Of a DNA stretch of 64,000 bases, positions 21,825 to 32,950 are shown one piece after another. Source of the DNA: Haemonchus contortus (taxonomy: Eukaryota > Nematoda > Chromadorea > Rhabditida > Trichostrongylidae). Position numbers and translations under genes: made by a program. The first letter of the stretch is position 1. Each line of letters begins with the position of its first letter. Below the pieces are notes generated by a model. It was not told where the DNA came from and searched no databases. It saw nothing but the letters and a program-made list of their open reading frames with translations. The stretch lies in assembly GCA_000469685.2 (NCBI GenBank), contig LS997565.1, positions 36,719,685 through 36,783,684 of the forward strand. Reading direction: 5' to 3'.

Positions 21825-24800
21825 CTACCACGTGTCTTCCCGTTGCTCATCGTTTTCCTCAAGCGGGCGCCAGTAAGGCATCCATTCATCCTTTCCGCGT
21901 GTCAGAGTGGTCCGGTGAATCGTCATCGCTCGAGGACAAAAACAAAGCATTCTTTCGTTAAGAGATCTACTCAGCTCATTAAGAGCTCATTAAGAAGAAA
22001 TGTGACCCTCGTATTAGTACGCGTCCTGGTGTTCTCTTGACATCCCGAGAATCTAGTCCACAACCGCCTTGGTCCAACGGTCACCACTATATCGCATAAC
22101 GTGCCCGGCTCACTTAATTTTCTTGGAATAATCAATATCCCCCCTGATCTTCGTTCGTTGATGGAGCTCGAAACATCTGATTCCATTATGCACTCGCTTG
22201 TTTAGAGAATGTCCGAGCACCCACCTCTTCACAGCTCGTTGAATGACGCTGACAGCATGCTCATCCTGCTTTCAAATAGTTCAAGTCTCTGAGTCGTATT
22301 TCAAACAGGAATGAAGTCACCGTTAAAAAAGTGAGCGCGTAGCTGGATATTCTTTGTCTTCTTCACTACTCCATCGATATTCTCAAATGTTTCCCTACTT
22401 CTACTCAGCTCCGGGCCACTTCGTTCATCATACTGATTTGCGGCCGAGATACACATAGCTAAAGCATTACGAGATGTTCCTTCCATTTAGTGTGAATGGA
22501 GCATCAGATACCAATCCGTTTCGCATGAACATCGTTTTCGTTAAATTCAACTGATTTTGAATTCGGCCACCATTTGCTCCACCTGCTCGATGTCGGCTGT
22601 CATAAGCTTGATTCCATCTGCAAAGGGTAGATGGTGCAGGAACCGGCCGTCGACCTTCCCTCCCATGCCTTCACATTCCACATGACGCATGATGTCCTCG
22701 AGAGCGGCACCGAATCGTTTGGGCAAGATGGTATCGCCCTGTCATACTCCTCCCTTCATGATGATGACTTCTTCAGAGAATGGCTAGATTCTAGCCGCGA
22801 ACTTGGTGTAAAGCTCAATAAGCATCCTTGTAAATTGAGTGGGTGCACCCCGGTTGCCCATGGCTTCAATCACCGCTTCTATATCTGCGGGCTCAAAGGC
22901 TTTTTTTTAAACCGATGGACGTAGGACATAGCGGCATTTTGTACTCTGCGCGATACTTCAGTGAGTCTTCTAAGAGTGTGAATATGATGCATTGTGCTGA
23001 ACCCTCTCCAAAACCGTGCTTGCTCGCATGGCTGTCCTCCACCTAATATTCTGCCTATCCTGTTAAGGATGACCAGTGTGAAATTTTCAGATCACAGACA
23101 GCAGGTAGATTATGCATTAATTGTCAATATCGTCCGGGTCTCCCTTCTTATGTTTGTAAGAGTAGAGTAACTAACAGCATAAGCCGCAGAACAGTCAATC
23201 AATCATATCAGTTTCAGATCTCGACGACGTGCCAAGCTGGACGGAGGCGGCGCGAGGCGGTACGATGGAACTGTGAGAAGGTCCCGCACGACCTCGGGGT
23301 CCGGTCGCTTCGGAGGCGAGCAAAGCTCGCATGTGTCTTCACTGCTCAGTACCTGTTTCTGTTGTGTAGTTACTCGCATGCCTTATATGTGTGCCTATTC
23401 CGTGTAGGGTTTTACTCTAATAAACGTTAGTATATGATATGTGGACGCACTCCAATAAAGGCCCCATCTAACTTGTTGCAACACGGTTGTGCTAGTCTTC
23501 CAAGAAGTGGGCCCAGGCCCATATTGTATTCCGACAGGTACCGCGTGAACGCCTAGTCAGGGTTTTGTCAATGACTGGGGAAAGGCTCTTTAGATGCTCT
23601 GCTTTAAACCTATCGGGACCGGGCCACATCCCATTTCTCATCGACGTAGTGACGTAGCGGATTTCGAAAGAGAGATCTGAAAGAACGTCGTATCCGTTTT
23701 GCCTAAAATGGTAAGTAGGCACGTAGACGTGGCTGTCGAGATCCGAGTAGAAGTCGTAGATGTCCTTCTCCAGTGCCCTTCTAGATGCAATAAGAGTTCC
23801 GTCTGGGCAACGAAGGGAAGTCATCCAGGTCTCAAAACTGATAAAGCTCCTTCGACTTTGTGAACGCTCTCCCTGTCCTCGGCAACTTCAATCAAAACTT
23901 CTGCTCTTGTCTCTTTCAGATCTTCCTTTATCGTTTCTCTGCATAGCTTCGCAATTTCGGACGTTGGCTGGTTACTGCCGGCAGCTCCCGCGATTCCACG
24001 CCGGCGTATCAGCTCGAGAGTCTTTGAAGAGAGCCTTCTCTTGCCTACTTGTAGACTCTCTGCTTTCCTATCACTATCGTGAAGATGTTCGACGAGCCGG
24101 TCATGTTCTTCATTGCTAACGGAACTTCCCACAAGCTCGCCAGTAAAGCAAAATGACCTCAGTCAAGCTAGGGAGACGATGGTCCGATCTCGTGTAGAAC
24201 TTCGAAATAATAGCAACGTCAGTCAGGCGAAACTTCCGATTGACGGTGATATGATCTGTTTTATTATGGAACTGTTGCCCAGATGACCTCTATGTCCATC
24301 GAGAATGACGGTCTCTTTGGACTGCAAGTTACCATGAATAGTGTTGGTCAACATGATAAATTCAGACAGCCTTTCACCTTACTCATTCCATTCTATTCAG
24401 CGAGTCTCGAGGTGAGCTGTGCAACCGTTCTCCTGAGGCCAACTTGGTGTTAAAATCACCGACGATGACCTCGAGGAAAGTATGGTCTTCTCAGTGAAGC
24501 CTTTCCAGTTCCACACAGAACGCTTCCGGCTCTTCTTCGTAGTTCGTAGGGTCGTAGCTCGATGTTGGTGGGTGGATAACGAAAAATGTGAGAGCCGAGG
24601 ATGAGCTACATCTTCTCAGTCACAAACATCATGTTCCAGAGAACAATTCTTCTCCAATTTCGGGAATGGCGTGGAACGGGCGATGCTTCTCGTTTTGGTC
24701 AGTTCGGTTACATCGTACTTGATACTTCTGACTTGCGTCATCAGATCTTCGATGCAGGCGTTCGTGCATCGAAAGTACAGACCGCCATCTTAGTCCATCT

Positions 24801-24960
24801 CTTTCTCACGAGCGGTCCTACCCGAAGCTGCCGTATTTTGAGCTCCCTTGGGCCCAGATGAATGCGGAAGTAATGGATTTTCTTCACTCTTTTTGGCATA
24901 TGAATATCCACGTGTAGCTTGTAAGGCTCTAACATGTGAGAGGAGGGACACACTCAACAG
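21825..24960 (-). pseudogene. RTE-type non-LTR retrotransposon relic
   Basis: Read on the minus strand from about 24960, broken frames give an apurinic endonuclease segment with VIVGDFN (about 24460) and a conserved end DHITVNRKF...LTDV...SDHR (about 24180-24260). The linker with LVEHLHD and LCRETIKEDL follows (23830-24130). Next come reverse transcriptase pieces: GPDRFKAEHLKSL near 23600, VILNRIG near 23060 and FADG, a damaged FADD, near 22615. The C-terminal part with AGHV and RDVKRT ends at a stop near 21825. Many frameshifts and stops show decay. Around 23187-23492 the element is interrupted by about 300 bp unrelated to RTE. Confidence 0.75.
23187..23492. other. Unidentified insertion within the RTE relic
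   Basis: RTE coding similarity stops at about 23187 and resumes at about 23492. The intervening sequence has a GC-rich block and an AATAAA hexamer (about 23419), which could belong to a solo LTR or a short retroposon. I could not find a clear target duplication. Confidence 0.35.
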
Positions 24961-25089
24961 GGACATCTAGACGTACTGTTAAAGCTGTACATTTTTTTTA
25001 CAAATATAAATATTATTGGAAGCATCGGCTTTCGATAGCAGCATGGCAAGGAGAAGGCGTCGAGCCTACTAATCCTTGGATGGACACTG

Positions 25090-25650
25090 GCATCGCGGTT
25101 CACTGCTTCGCCAGCTGAGCGAATTATTCTTCACTGTTTTTACAAAGTCTGTTCGAATAACGCCTTTCAAGCTTTCACGACAAGTGCTCTATGGTTACTG
25201 GCTTGGCCACTCTAGGAGTCTAGTCCGCTTCTCGCTGAAGGCCGCCATCAAAACTATTGAGGTGTGTTTTAGATCGTTATCTTGCTAGAAAATCCATCCT
25301 GCTGTCATGTCCTGCTGTGCCCAGGGCAAGACGATGACGGTCATTGCCTTTTGTAGTGATCCGCTATCATCGTGCCGTCAATTTTCAAAACAGGATCCTC
25401 TCCGTTTGAGAAGATGGCACCGTATACCATCATCCCACCTCCACCATGTTTGGCTGTAGGTAGGGTGCACCTTGATCCAACCTTTCCTCAAATGAACGTC
25501 GTCCGTAACGAGTACCATCGCTTCCATTCGTACAGAACTAACTCTCGTTTGTAAAAAGATTCCTACTCCAGTTATTCGTGATAGGCTGAAGTTCCGATTT
25601 CAGTCGCTGTGAGCTACGGTGGGCCGTGGACCGAATTCAAAACCAGCTCA
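25090..25650 (-). pseudogene. Tc1-like transposase relic
   Basis: Minus-strand frames give NWSRNLFTNES (first catalytic block, Asp replaced by Asn, near 25550-25575). GGGGMMVYGAIFSNG (about 25400-25450) and KIDGTM follow. In a shifted frame comes a block corresponding to QDNDxKHTS with MAAFSEKRTRLLEWPSQ (about 25195-25290). Order and spacing fit the DDE transposase of Tc1 elements. There are several frame changes and stops and no matching terminal inverted repeats were found, so it is a fragment. It lies about 700 bp from the mariner element. Confidence 0.7.
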
Positions 25651-26343
25651 AACCAAAACCCGCTCGTCCCTCATCCTCATATGAAAGAATGACAAGTCTA
25701 GTCGAGCATTTCAATGAGATAAGTTTTGGATCTCCACTACAATGTCACTAGTCTTACCAGCAACATGCTTATTTTGTTGATTTTTATTGCTCTACATTGA
25801 TCAGTGCCTGGAATCCAGTGGAGTCCCACATGAATGTTAGATGCATGGTGCAGTCGAACAGAGATAGATCCCTCAGCATTACATAGCAATTCTACATGAT
25901 GCCTTTTTCCAGCCCTGCGCAGACCAAGGAGACGAAACGTTCTGCTTGAGCCCAAAACATTTAGAATTTGCAAATTCAAACCTCTACAATGTTGCGGAGA
26001 CCTACTGCTCTTATGCAAGACATGTGGTATTTGCACACAATGGTGATTACACCGAGAGCCCACCAAATAGGAAAAATTCCCTTTTTTCTGTAATTGTCTG
26101 TGACTTTAGTAGCATTTCCTCTTTGCTCAAAACAATCTGTGTTTATGCCGATGTATGAGTGAACTCGAACTGGAGAGGACTTATTTATACACAAACGATA
26201 AAACGCATTCTTTTTTTCACATAAAGTCCAGTTGATTCAAGGACCACTTCAAACTTCTCAGAATGCCGCTCTTCGGAATGAAAGAATCAAATGCACACAC
26301 GGGTCTTCGAAGCATGTATGTACATATCCGCTTACGGAGAAAG
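25651..26343. other. Spacer between Tc1 and mariner relics
   Basis: Open frames of 70-109 codons overlap here on both strands but show no motif. This may include the eroded 5' part of the Tc1 element, which I could not confirm. Confidence 0.35.
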
Positions 26344-27238
26344 TATTGGGTTGTAACATAAGTTCGTAGAGTTTTGTGTTAGGGTCATTTTACAACGATT
26401 CGCTTTGTTTTTTGGCGAAGTGTATATATTCATTCGGAAGAGCTCATTCTCCTCTATAAAATAGTTTCATTCGTTTTTTGGATAGTTTAGTTGTACGTCT
26501 TTTTTCTGGCTCAGAATTGGAATGTCCAGGAGGAGAAAATCAGCATTTTCGACATCTGCTTTTCATCGAGGTCAATAAGCAGCCGAAGCCGCTCGGGACA
26601 TATGCAGTGTGTACGAGGAAGGTGTCCTTGGTGTGTCTCTGGGTGGCCCCAGGAGAGGCACCGAAGCCGAGAGTCAAGCAATATCTTTACTCAAAATAGG
26701 TCTTGATTTGCGTTTGGTGAGACTGGAAAGGAACGGTGCACTGGGAAATGCTCGTACGAAATGCTACTGTCAACAAGGAGGTCTACATTGCCCAGCTTGA
26801 CCGTGTTAGTGTGGCTATTCTGCTGAAAAAACCCGATAGACAAGGTGAAGTCATCTTGCTCTACGACAACGCCAGGCCCCATAATGCCCAAGTCGTCAAA
26901 ACAGCACTCCAAAAGCTTGAATGAGAGGTTCTTCAGCATCCACCGTACTCTCCGGGTCTTGCACCTACCGACTACCACCTTTCCGCTCTCTGTCAAACCA
27001 AATGAGGAGTGTTACCTTCGATGGCGAAGAGGTTCTTGAAAACTGGCTCAACAACTTCTTCGACACCAGACCGTCCGATTTTTGGCGAAACGGCATCAAC
27101 AAATTGGTCGAGAGATTGGAGGAGGTCGCAAACAGTAGCAGGAAGATACATCATTGATTAATTTATTATTATAATTATTGTTTTTTGGTAAAATAAATCT
27201 CTGTGAATAACTCTACGAACTTATGTTACAACCCAATA
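26344..27238 (+). mobile_element. Internally deleted mariner element with perfect inverted ends
   Basis: The ends 26344-26373 and 27209-27238 are perfect inverted copies of 30 bases (TATTGGGTTGTAACATAAGT...), including the TA target duplication. The element is 895 bp, against about 1.3 kb for a full mariner. N-terminal transposase fragments (RHLLFIEVNK then, after a frameshift, AAEAARDICSVYEEGVL) are followed by a deletion. The C-terminal catalytic part then carries LLYDNARPH and SPGLAPTDYHL, ending in FFDTRPSDFW and a stop near 27157. The first catalytic block is missing, and frameshifts occur near 26580, 26920 and 26980. It cannot encode its own transposase. Confidence 0.88.
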
Positions 27239-28501
27239 GTAACTCGTCCGTAGATGACCTGTACCGAAGTTGCAGCTTACTTCCGAAAACGTTCCAGCTA
27301 ATTCTGTCATAGAGCTGTCTTGTACGCAAGAAAATCCATGATTTCAGTGATTCTTGTCCTTACCATTCCATTAGTACCTTTCTAATTTAAAAGGATTGAG
27401 TGACGATGGGGAAACGCACTGATCTCTTTCTGAGGTGCATACTCTTTATCCATTAGGTTTGCAAATGTATGTCTGTAGGTAGTTTGCATGATAAATCAGA
27501 TAGCTAGCCTACTTTCTAATCAGCACTTTTATTTTTTCACTTGTCTCTCGTTGTATGTACCCATAAGAAGGATGAATTATCGGAGCTGCACAGCTCCGAT
27601 AATTGACTGTTTAATCGTCAAATTCGAATTGCTACTATCACAACTGCTTTCATCACTCTGCACCGCTTGATGAAGGCTGGGTCACCCTACAAGGGAGGTG
27701 ACGTAGTAACAACTACATTTCCTGCCAACAGACGGAGCAGGAAAAATAGTTGCAGCACATCCACCATACTTCTGTCATCAAGATCCCTTTCAAAATCTTT
27801 TCCATCGAATGCGCGATCGGAACTGAGCAGAAACAAAGGAAATGTTTACATGCATGTTGAACCACTGCCGCCTTTGGAAAGCTAACACGATGATTCTCTT
27901 AGCAATTCAGAAGACGACAACCGGTCGAATGCACATTGCAGTTGTTTAACAGGGCGACGGACAATCGAAACACATGTTTCGTTCAAGTCACATAGAATTT
28001 CTCAACAACTGATAATTCTCTTCTTTAAACATTGATGTTAACATTTTGTGAAGTATACACTGCACTGGGAAGGCTTCACGTCAGCTTTTCCTCCGCACTT
28101 GACGCGTCATTTTCAGAGCAGGCTATCGGAAAACTAATTTCAATCAAGCACTGTGTCAAACTTGTAAGTCATTCAGTAGCAATTCGAGAGAATAACAAGA
28201 ACTCCTCTACTTGTTGGCCAAGATGGCTTTGGTGGCCTCGATTCCGGCTAGATCAACTCGATGCTGCGCATCGACCACTTTCAAGGGCTAGATAAGTTGG
28301 AGCACCACTCGAAGCTGAAGCCTAATAAGTGGAGAGTTACACAATGCTAGTTAGCAACAAAAATCTCTGTTCCAATCATAGCATGATTAATTTGCTTTGA
28401 GGCATTGTTTTACTTTGGTCTGCTATAGAGATAAAGACAAAAAACGATTGGGATAATACCTCGAATAGCTTACGTATTATAGGATGATAAATACATTCTC
28501 T
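27239..28501. other. Intergenic DNA
   Basis: No gene recognised. The only structure is a 30-nt perfect palindrome at 27575-27604 (14-bp arms around CA, containing TCGGAGCTG). Confidence 0.4.
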
Positions 28502-29957
28502 TCTCACCAGGGAAGGATCCCAAATCGAAGTGGCCATTTGAAATAAGACCTATACTGCTAGACGTGTTTTGGGGCGCTGAGTTCAAATCCGCTTTCCAAA
28601 TCTGCCAAGCGATTCTCTGAACGGAGTTATGAGGGTGGTTTTAGGTGACATTACATGAGAAAACTTAAATTACATGGAAGCAGCTTACTCACCAACGGCA
28701 GCTTGGTGTAGTGGTAAGCGTGACGCTTCATGGGCGAGAGGCCAGGGTTGGGATTTTGTGGGGGACCGAGTTTTTGCATTATATAGAATTTTCCCCTCCA
28801 GGACTAGGAAATACTTTCATACTGATTTTATCACGTTTTATGACCTTTTAAGGCTTTGCTGACACCTGCTCCTACCTGCCTACCTGTCACCGAGTGGGAA
28901 CTTGCGCAGAATTTGGAGGGCGAGTTAAACGCATATGATGAGCAATGATGTTGCTAGAGTTGGCGTTGTTGCTAGATTAGGTGTGATGGTGCGTAGCAGA
29001 CCCGGACTCAACTACACCGGCATTGTTGGTAGTGGACTCGTGGACATCATTCAAAGACCAGAAAGCTATTCAGTGCGTCTTACCTCTACAAAAGCAGGTG
29101 AAGGGAATGACACCCTACTCGAGGCTACCACGAGGCTAATACAGCCGATAGAAGCTCATTTCTCATTTCCTTCCAGAAATATGGTTAAACGCACCACCTC
29201 ACATGTAATAGCTCATGATCTCAACTTTTACGTGTACGCACGAGACCTCATTCTTTGCTTACCATCGCATGTCTATTTTCAGTTCTGGGCGGTTAGATTT
29301 AGAAAATTTCTCTTTTTTTCATGGTATGCCGCCGGCTACTTAAGCAGTCACCCAGGTGATTTTGGGACGCTTACACGATTCTGTTTTCCTTCTGATTTGG
29401 GATTAGTGAATGTAAAGCAATGGGTTGTGACGAGTTCTTTTTCACCCGTTTCTCCCATTGTGAAAGTTTCTTTGTTCCAAGCATTTCGTGCTAGAGTATC
29501 ACGTTTGTTCATAAACGGCAAAAGTTATCCTACTGTGAATAGAGAGTGCGTGGGCATACGAGTAAAACTGAAGTATTACTTTAAGCGGATGAATATCGGC
29601 AAAAGCCTTAAGAGGTCATAAAACGTGATAAAATCACTATGAAAGTATATCCTAGTCCTGGAGGGAAAAATTCTATATAATGCAAAGACTCGCTCCCCCA
29701 CAAAATCCCAACCCTGGCCTCTCGCCCATGAAGCGTCACGCTTACCACTACACCAAGCTGCCGTTGGTGGGTAAGCTGCTTCAATGTAATTTAAGTTTTC
29801 TCATGTAATGTCACCTAAAACCACCCTCACAACTCCGTTCAGAGAATCGCTTGGCAGATTTGGAAAGCGGATTTGAATTCAGCGCCCCAAAACACGTCTA
29901 GCAGTATAGGTCTTATTTCAAATGGCCACTTCGAGTTGGGATCCTTCCCTGGTCAGA
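28502..29957. mobile_element. Fold-back element with arms of about 355 bp
   Basis: The left arm (about 28502-28858) and right arm (about 29598-29957) are long inverted copies with roughly 90 percent identity by eye. Each arm contains a repeat body (TTCAAATCC, CCAAATCTGCCAAGCGATTC) and a tRNA-like segment (GGTGTAGTGGTAAGCG, 28698-28765 and its inverse 29700-29765). The body is related to repeats at 14.8 and 18.0 kb. The loop of about 740 bp contains a 228-codon open frame. A transcript through the whole unit would form a long hairpin. Confidence 0.72.
28935..29621 (+). CDS. Unrecognised 228-residue ORF in the fold-back loop
   Basis: An uninterrupted frame starts with ATG at 28935, just inside the left arm, and ends with TAA or TAG-type termination at 29621 in the first bases of the right arm. 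The predicted protein is basic near the C-terminus (KLKYYFKRMNIGKSLKRS) and has a hydrophobic aromatic stretch (FRKFLFFSWYAAGYLSS). I see no catalytic motif, zinc finger or signal peptide. It is the longest open frame in the window and such a length is uncommon by chance. It could be an element protein, a captured exon, or accidental. Confidence 0.25.
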   Translation: MMSNDVARVGVVARLGVMVRSRPGLNYTGIVGSGLVDIIQRPESYSVRLTSTKAGEGNDTLLEATTRLIQPIEAHFSFPSRNMVKRTTSHVIAHDLNFYVYARDLILCLPSHVYFQFWAVRFRKFLFFSWYAAGYLSSHPGDFGTLTRFCFPSDLGLVNVKQWVVTSSFSPVSPIVKVSLFQAFRARVSRLFINGKSYPTVNRECVGIRVKLKYYFKRMNIGKSLKRS

Positions 29958-32950
29958 CCGAATCGCGGACGCAGAAGGACACTCTTTTCGTATACAAGAA
30001 ACTTGGTTCACACATACCAACCAAATCAGTTGTTCTCGACGTTTTGCAACGAGAACCGGGAGTAATTATGATTGTTCGAGATCTGTGATCATTGACACTA
30101 AAAACGCGATCATCGTGTTCGAAGTAAGATGTCAATATTGTTCGTTTTCCAGCATTGGAGTGAGTCGTCATTAGTTGAAGGTCATAACGGATTCAAGAAA
30201 AGGATGATAAGAGTTTTTGGTGTCACTCAGCCCCGTTTGGTGATACGCCCTTTATTCGACTTCCATTCAGAATCGTAGCGACGTTAAATTCGTATGTGGC
30301 CTAGGGAGTTATTTGCGGAAGAAATCCAAAGTGAAAGCCAGTTTTTATCCCCCCAGACAAGTTCGGTACTACTAACTGGCCCTACCACCCATAATAGCGA
30401 CTCTATATGATGCGGTGTACTGTTCAACATTTATTTCTACCTTGCGTTTTTGACGGACTATGAACGCTATATGGCAGAGACCCTCCAGTTATCTTTTCGT
30501 TGATGTCAAGCAGAGCTTTCGTAAATTTGCAGATCATTCCAAATGTTAAATTGTTTTCTTGTCGATGCTAGTCTAAAGGAGGCGAATACTCTTTAGGTAC
30601 GTACCAGTAACCCCACTCGAACAGTTGTAATGCTCTTTAATAGAAATGGACTTTCGTAGATTTTCGAACACATCAACTCTCGCCCACTATAAAATTGTCC
30701 CTTCATTGCCTCTTCACCTGTACCACCAATCGTAACGCTGACTACTGACTTCTTGGGTGAGAGCTGGCAACGTTCCCTTCGATCTCTGTTGTCAGTCATA
30801 GTAGTTCATCGAAACTCTGTTCTACGAAGAACAGAAGCGCACCCTCTCTTTCGTACGGAGTCTCCTAGGAGAAGTTTCATAATGAGCAGAGGGCTGTCTT
30901 TATGTTGTTTTACCTCCTGAGCAATCAAGTCCGTGCTCGACCTGACACAAGCGTCATCGCAAAGACGCACAATATGAACGGCAATTTTCCGAATCTTAAT
31001 GTGCAGCAGCGCCGCTCATCCTCCTCAGTTCTCGTTCAAAACTCTAGATTTCCCTGTGCCCCATCAGTGAGCGAGAACAAAATGCTTCTTTATGCCGAGC
31101 GTTACCAAGAATACACATGAAGGTTTGAAAAAGCCTATGACTCCCCATTTGGTGCTGAAATACTGGTCCAATGTGTCTTATCACCCACCAAAGATAAATA
31201 GAGAATCTTTCGTTTGAATTCAATCGTATCTTATTAATAACAAACAGTTGATTTCCCTCATGGTTTGTCTTTTATCTGTTGTCATAATCCCACCACTTGG
31301 TATTTTTCCATCCACAGCTGACTACTAGTTCTTGAGTGAGAGGGGCACTGACTGGACGAACTTAGAACGGCTCCAACTCAGCGAACTGAACTGTTAAACT
31401 AGGAACTGTAGTACGCAATGTTATCAGGATTCTGAAATTCAAATTCAAGATTCACTGGAATCGGAAATTGATTGGAAAATTACAGTTCTACTCTGCCTCC
31501 GGAAATCGAAGTACTTGCACCGTTGTTGAAATGAACTTTGACATGCATGCAATTTAAATGTGAGTGACAGGTGATTACAGTGTGTAGAGAACAGTCAACA
31601 GCGCTGTTGTGCTATCAATCAATGACCATCAACGATAGGATGTTTCCTGAGTACTTTTAACCACCCGCCGTTCCAAAGAAGTCTTGTGGTGTTCATGTGA
31701 TTCAAGTCACCGAACTCTTACACCCATTTATCTTTTTGGCGTTGCATGTTGTCAAATTGTTCCACTCCTCCTAATCATGGCCTTCTTGGACCTTTTTTCA
31801 TGAAATGGCTTGCTTTTTTCATTCTCCTTATATTGCATTCTACGGCATTTCTCCATTCTACCTGAAAACCTGGATAATTGTGTAAGCAGCCTTGAAACCA
31901 GTCGGCAGTTTGTTAGACGTATAACCAGTATTTTACTTTGTTTTGTTGATTGTTTTGAAGTGAACATAACTCACTCAAAGGTTAAGCCTAATGTAGCCAG
32001 TAATATGAAGTCAACAATAATGAATATTTCTTGACGGTAGAACAAATCCGTGGCGTATTCACAATATTTGCGGCGTTCGCGTCATCCAGCATTTTTCTGA
32101 GAAAAGGTATGGTTCTATCACTTCAGAAAGTCTTTATAATAGTTGTTTATTTTGTGATTTGCATTTCACTCGAATGACTCTTAGTTCTTAGCTTGACCTC
32201 CGGCGACCTCCTATAGTTTACAAACTGCAACCTTGCTGAGTGGTAGACGAACGACATTCTCATCTTTATCTCCCGTTCTTGTTCGATACAATGTTCGTTT
32301 CCGACGCTGTTTTCGGTTTTCCCTTTTTTGCAGAGGTAATCTCTATCATGAAAACAATCGTTATCTCCATTCACTCTCTCTCCTATCTCTAACGTAGGCT
32401 GCTGCCAAGTGGTAAACTGACTTTTGCTCATAGAGCTTGAGCCAGCTGTATTCAAAAGTACGCCCTACTTTGATACCATTCGCTCTTTTCGAAGCGATAT
32501 TTAAGGTTTTCTCCATAAAGTAGTAAAGCCAACTTTTTTGCATCAACGTCACCCTCCTGCGTTGTCCACAGGCTCAAGAAGGCCGGATGCATTCAATCTT
32601 CCACGCCCATTTTAAATTGACTAGATGTAAATAAACATCTTCTATCTCCAATCCTCCAAACATTGCCACAGAGTCCACTTAGGGAATTCTATGGACAATT
32701 TATTAAGATTGTTTGATTCGTCAGTCGCGAACTTTGGAACTTAGTTTCCAGGGTGATTTCTGTGCCGTTATATTACGATCGTTCTTCTTTTACTGTCCAT
32801 TATCATAACCATTTATGAAACTTCATAGTTGAGCTTCCTCTTGTTGAAATCTGGATTTTAAAGCTAAACTTTTTGTTGTATATTACGGGAACAATTCATG
32901 ATTACTGCGTAATCTTCCTCCTAATTCAGTTCTAATTCCTCTTAATTTAG
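29958..32950. other. Intergenic DNA upstream of the first glucuronosyltransferase
   Basis: No exon series or element recognised in about 3 kb. Short frames at 30593-30799 (-), 30902-31120 (+) and 32147-32455 (-) lack motifs. The promoter of the downstream gene should lie towards the right end, but no TATA element stands out. Confidence 0.4.

Noticed and set aside
25737..26194. Minus-strand frames as the N-terminal part of the Tc1 transposase
   Set aside because: No helix-turn-helix motif of Tc1 type could be matched, so these were not joined to the relic.
27575..27604. 30-nt perfect palindrome as a regulatory site
   Set aside because: It is isolated, with no gene or repeated partner nearby, and may be chance.
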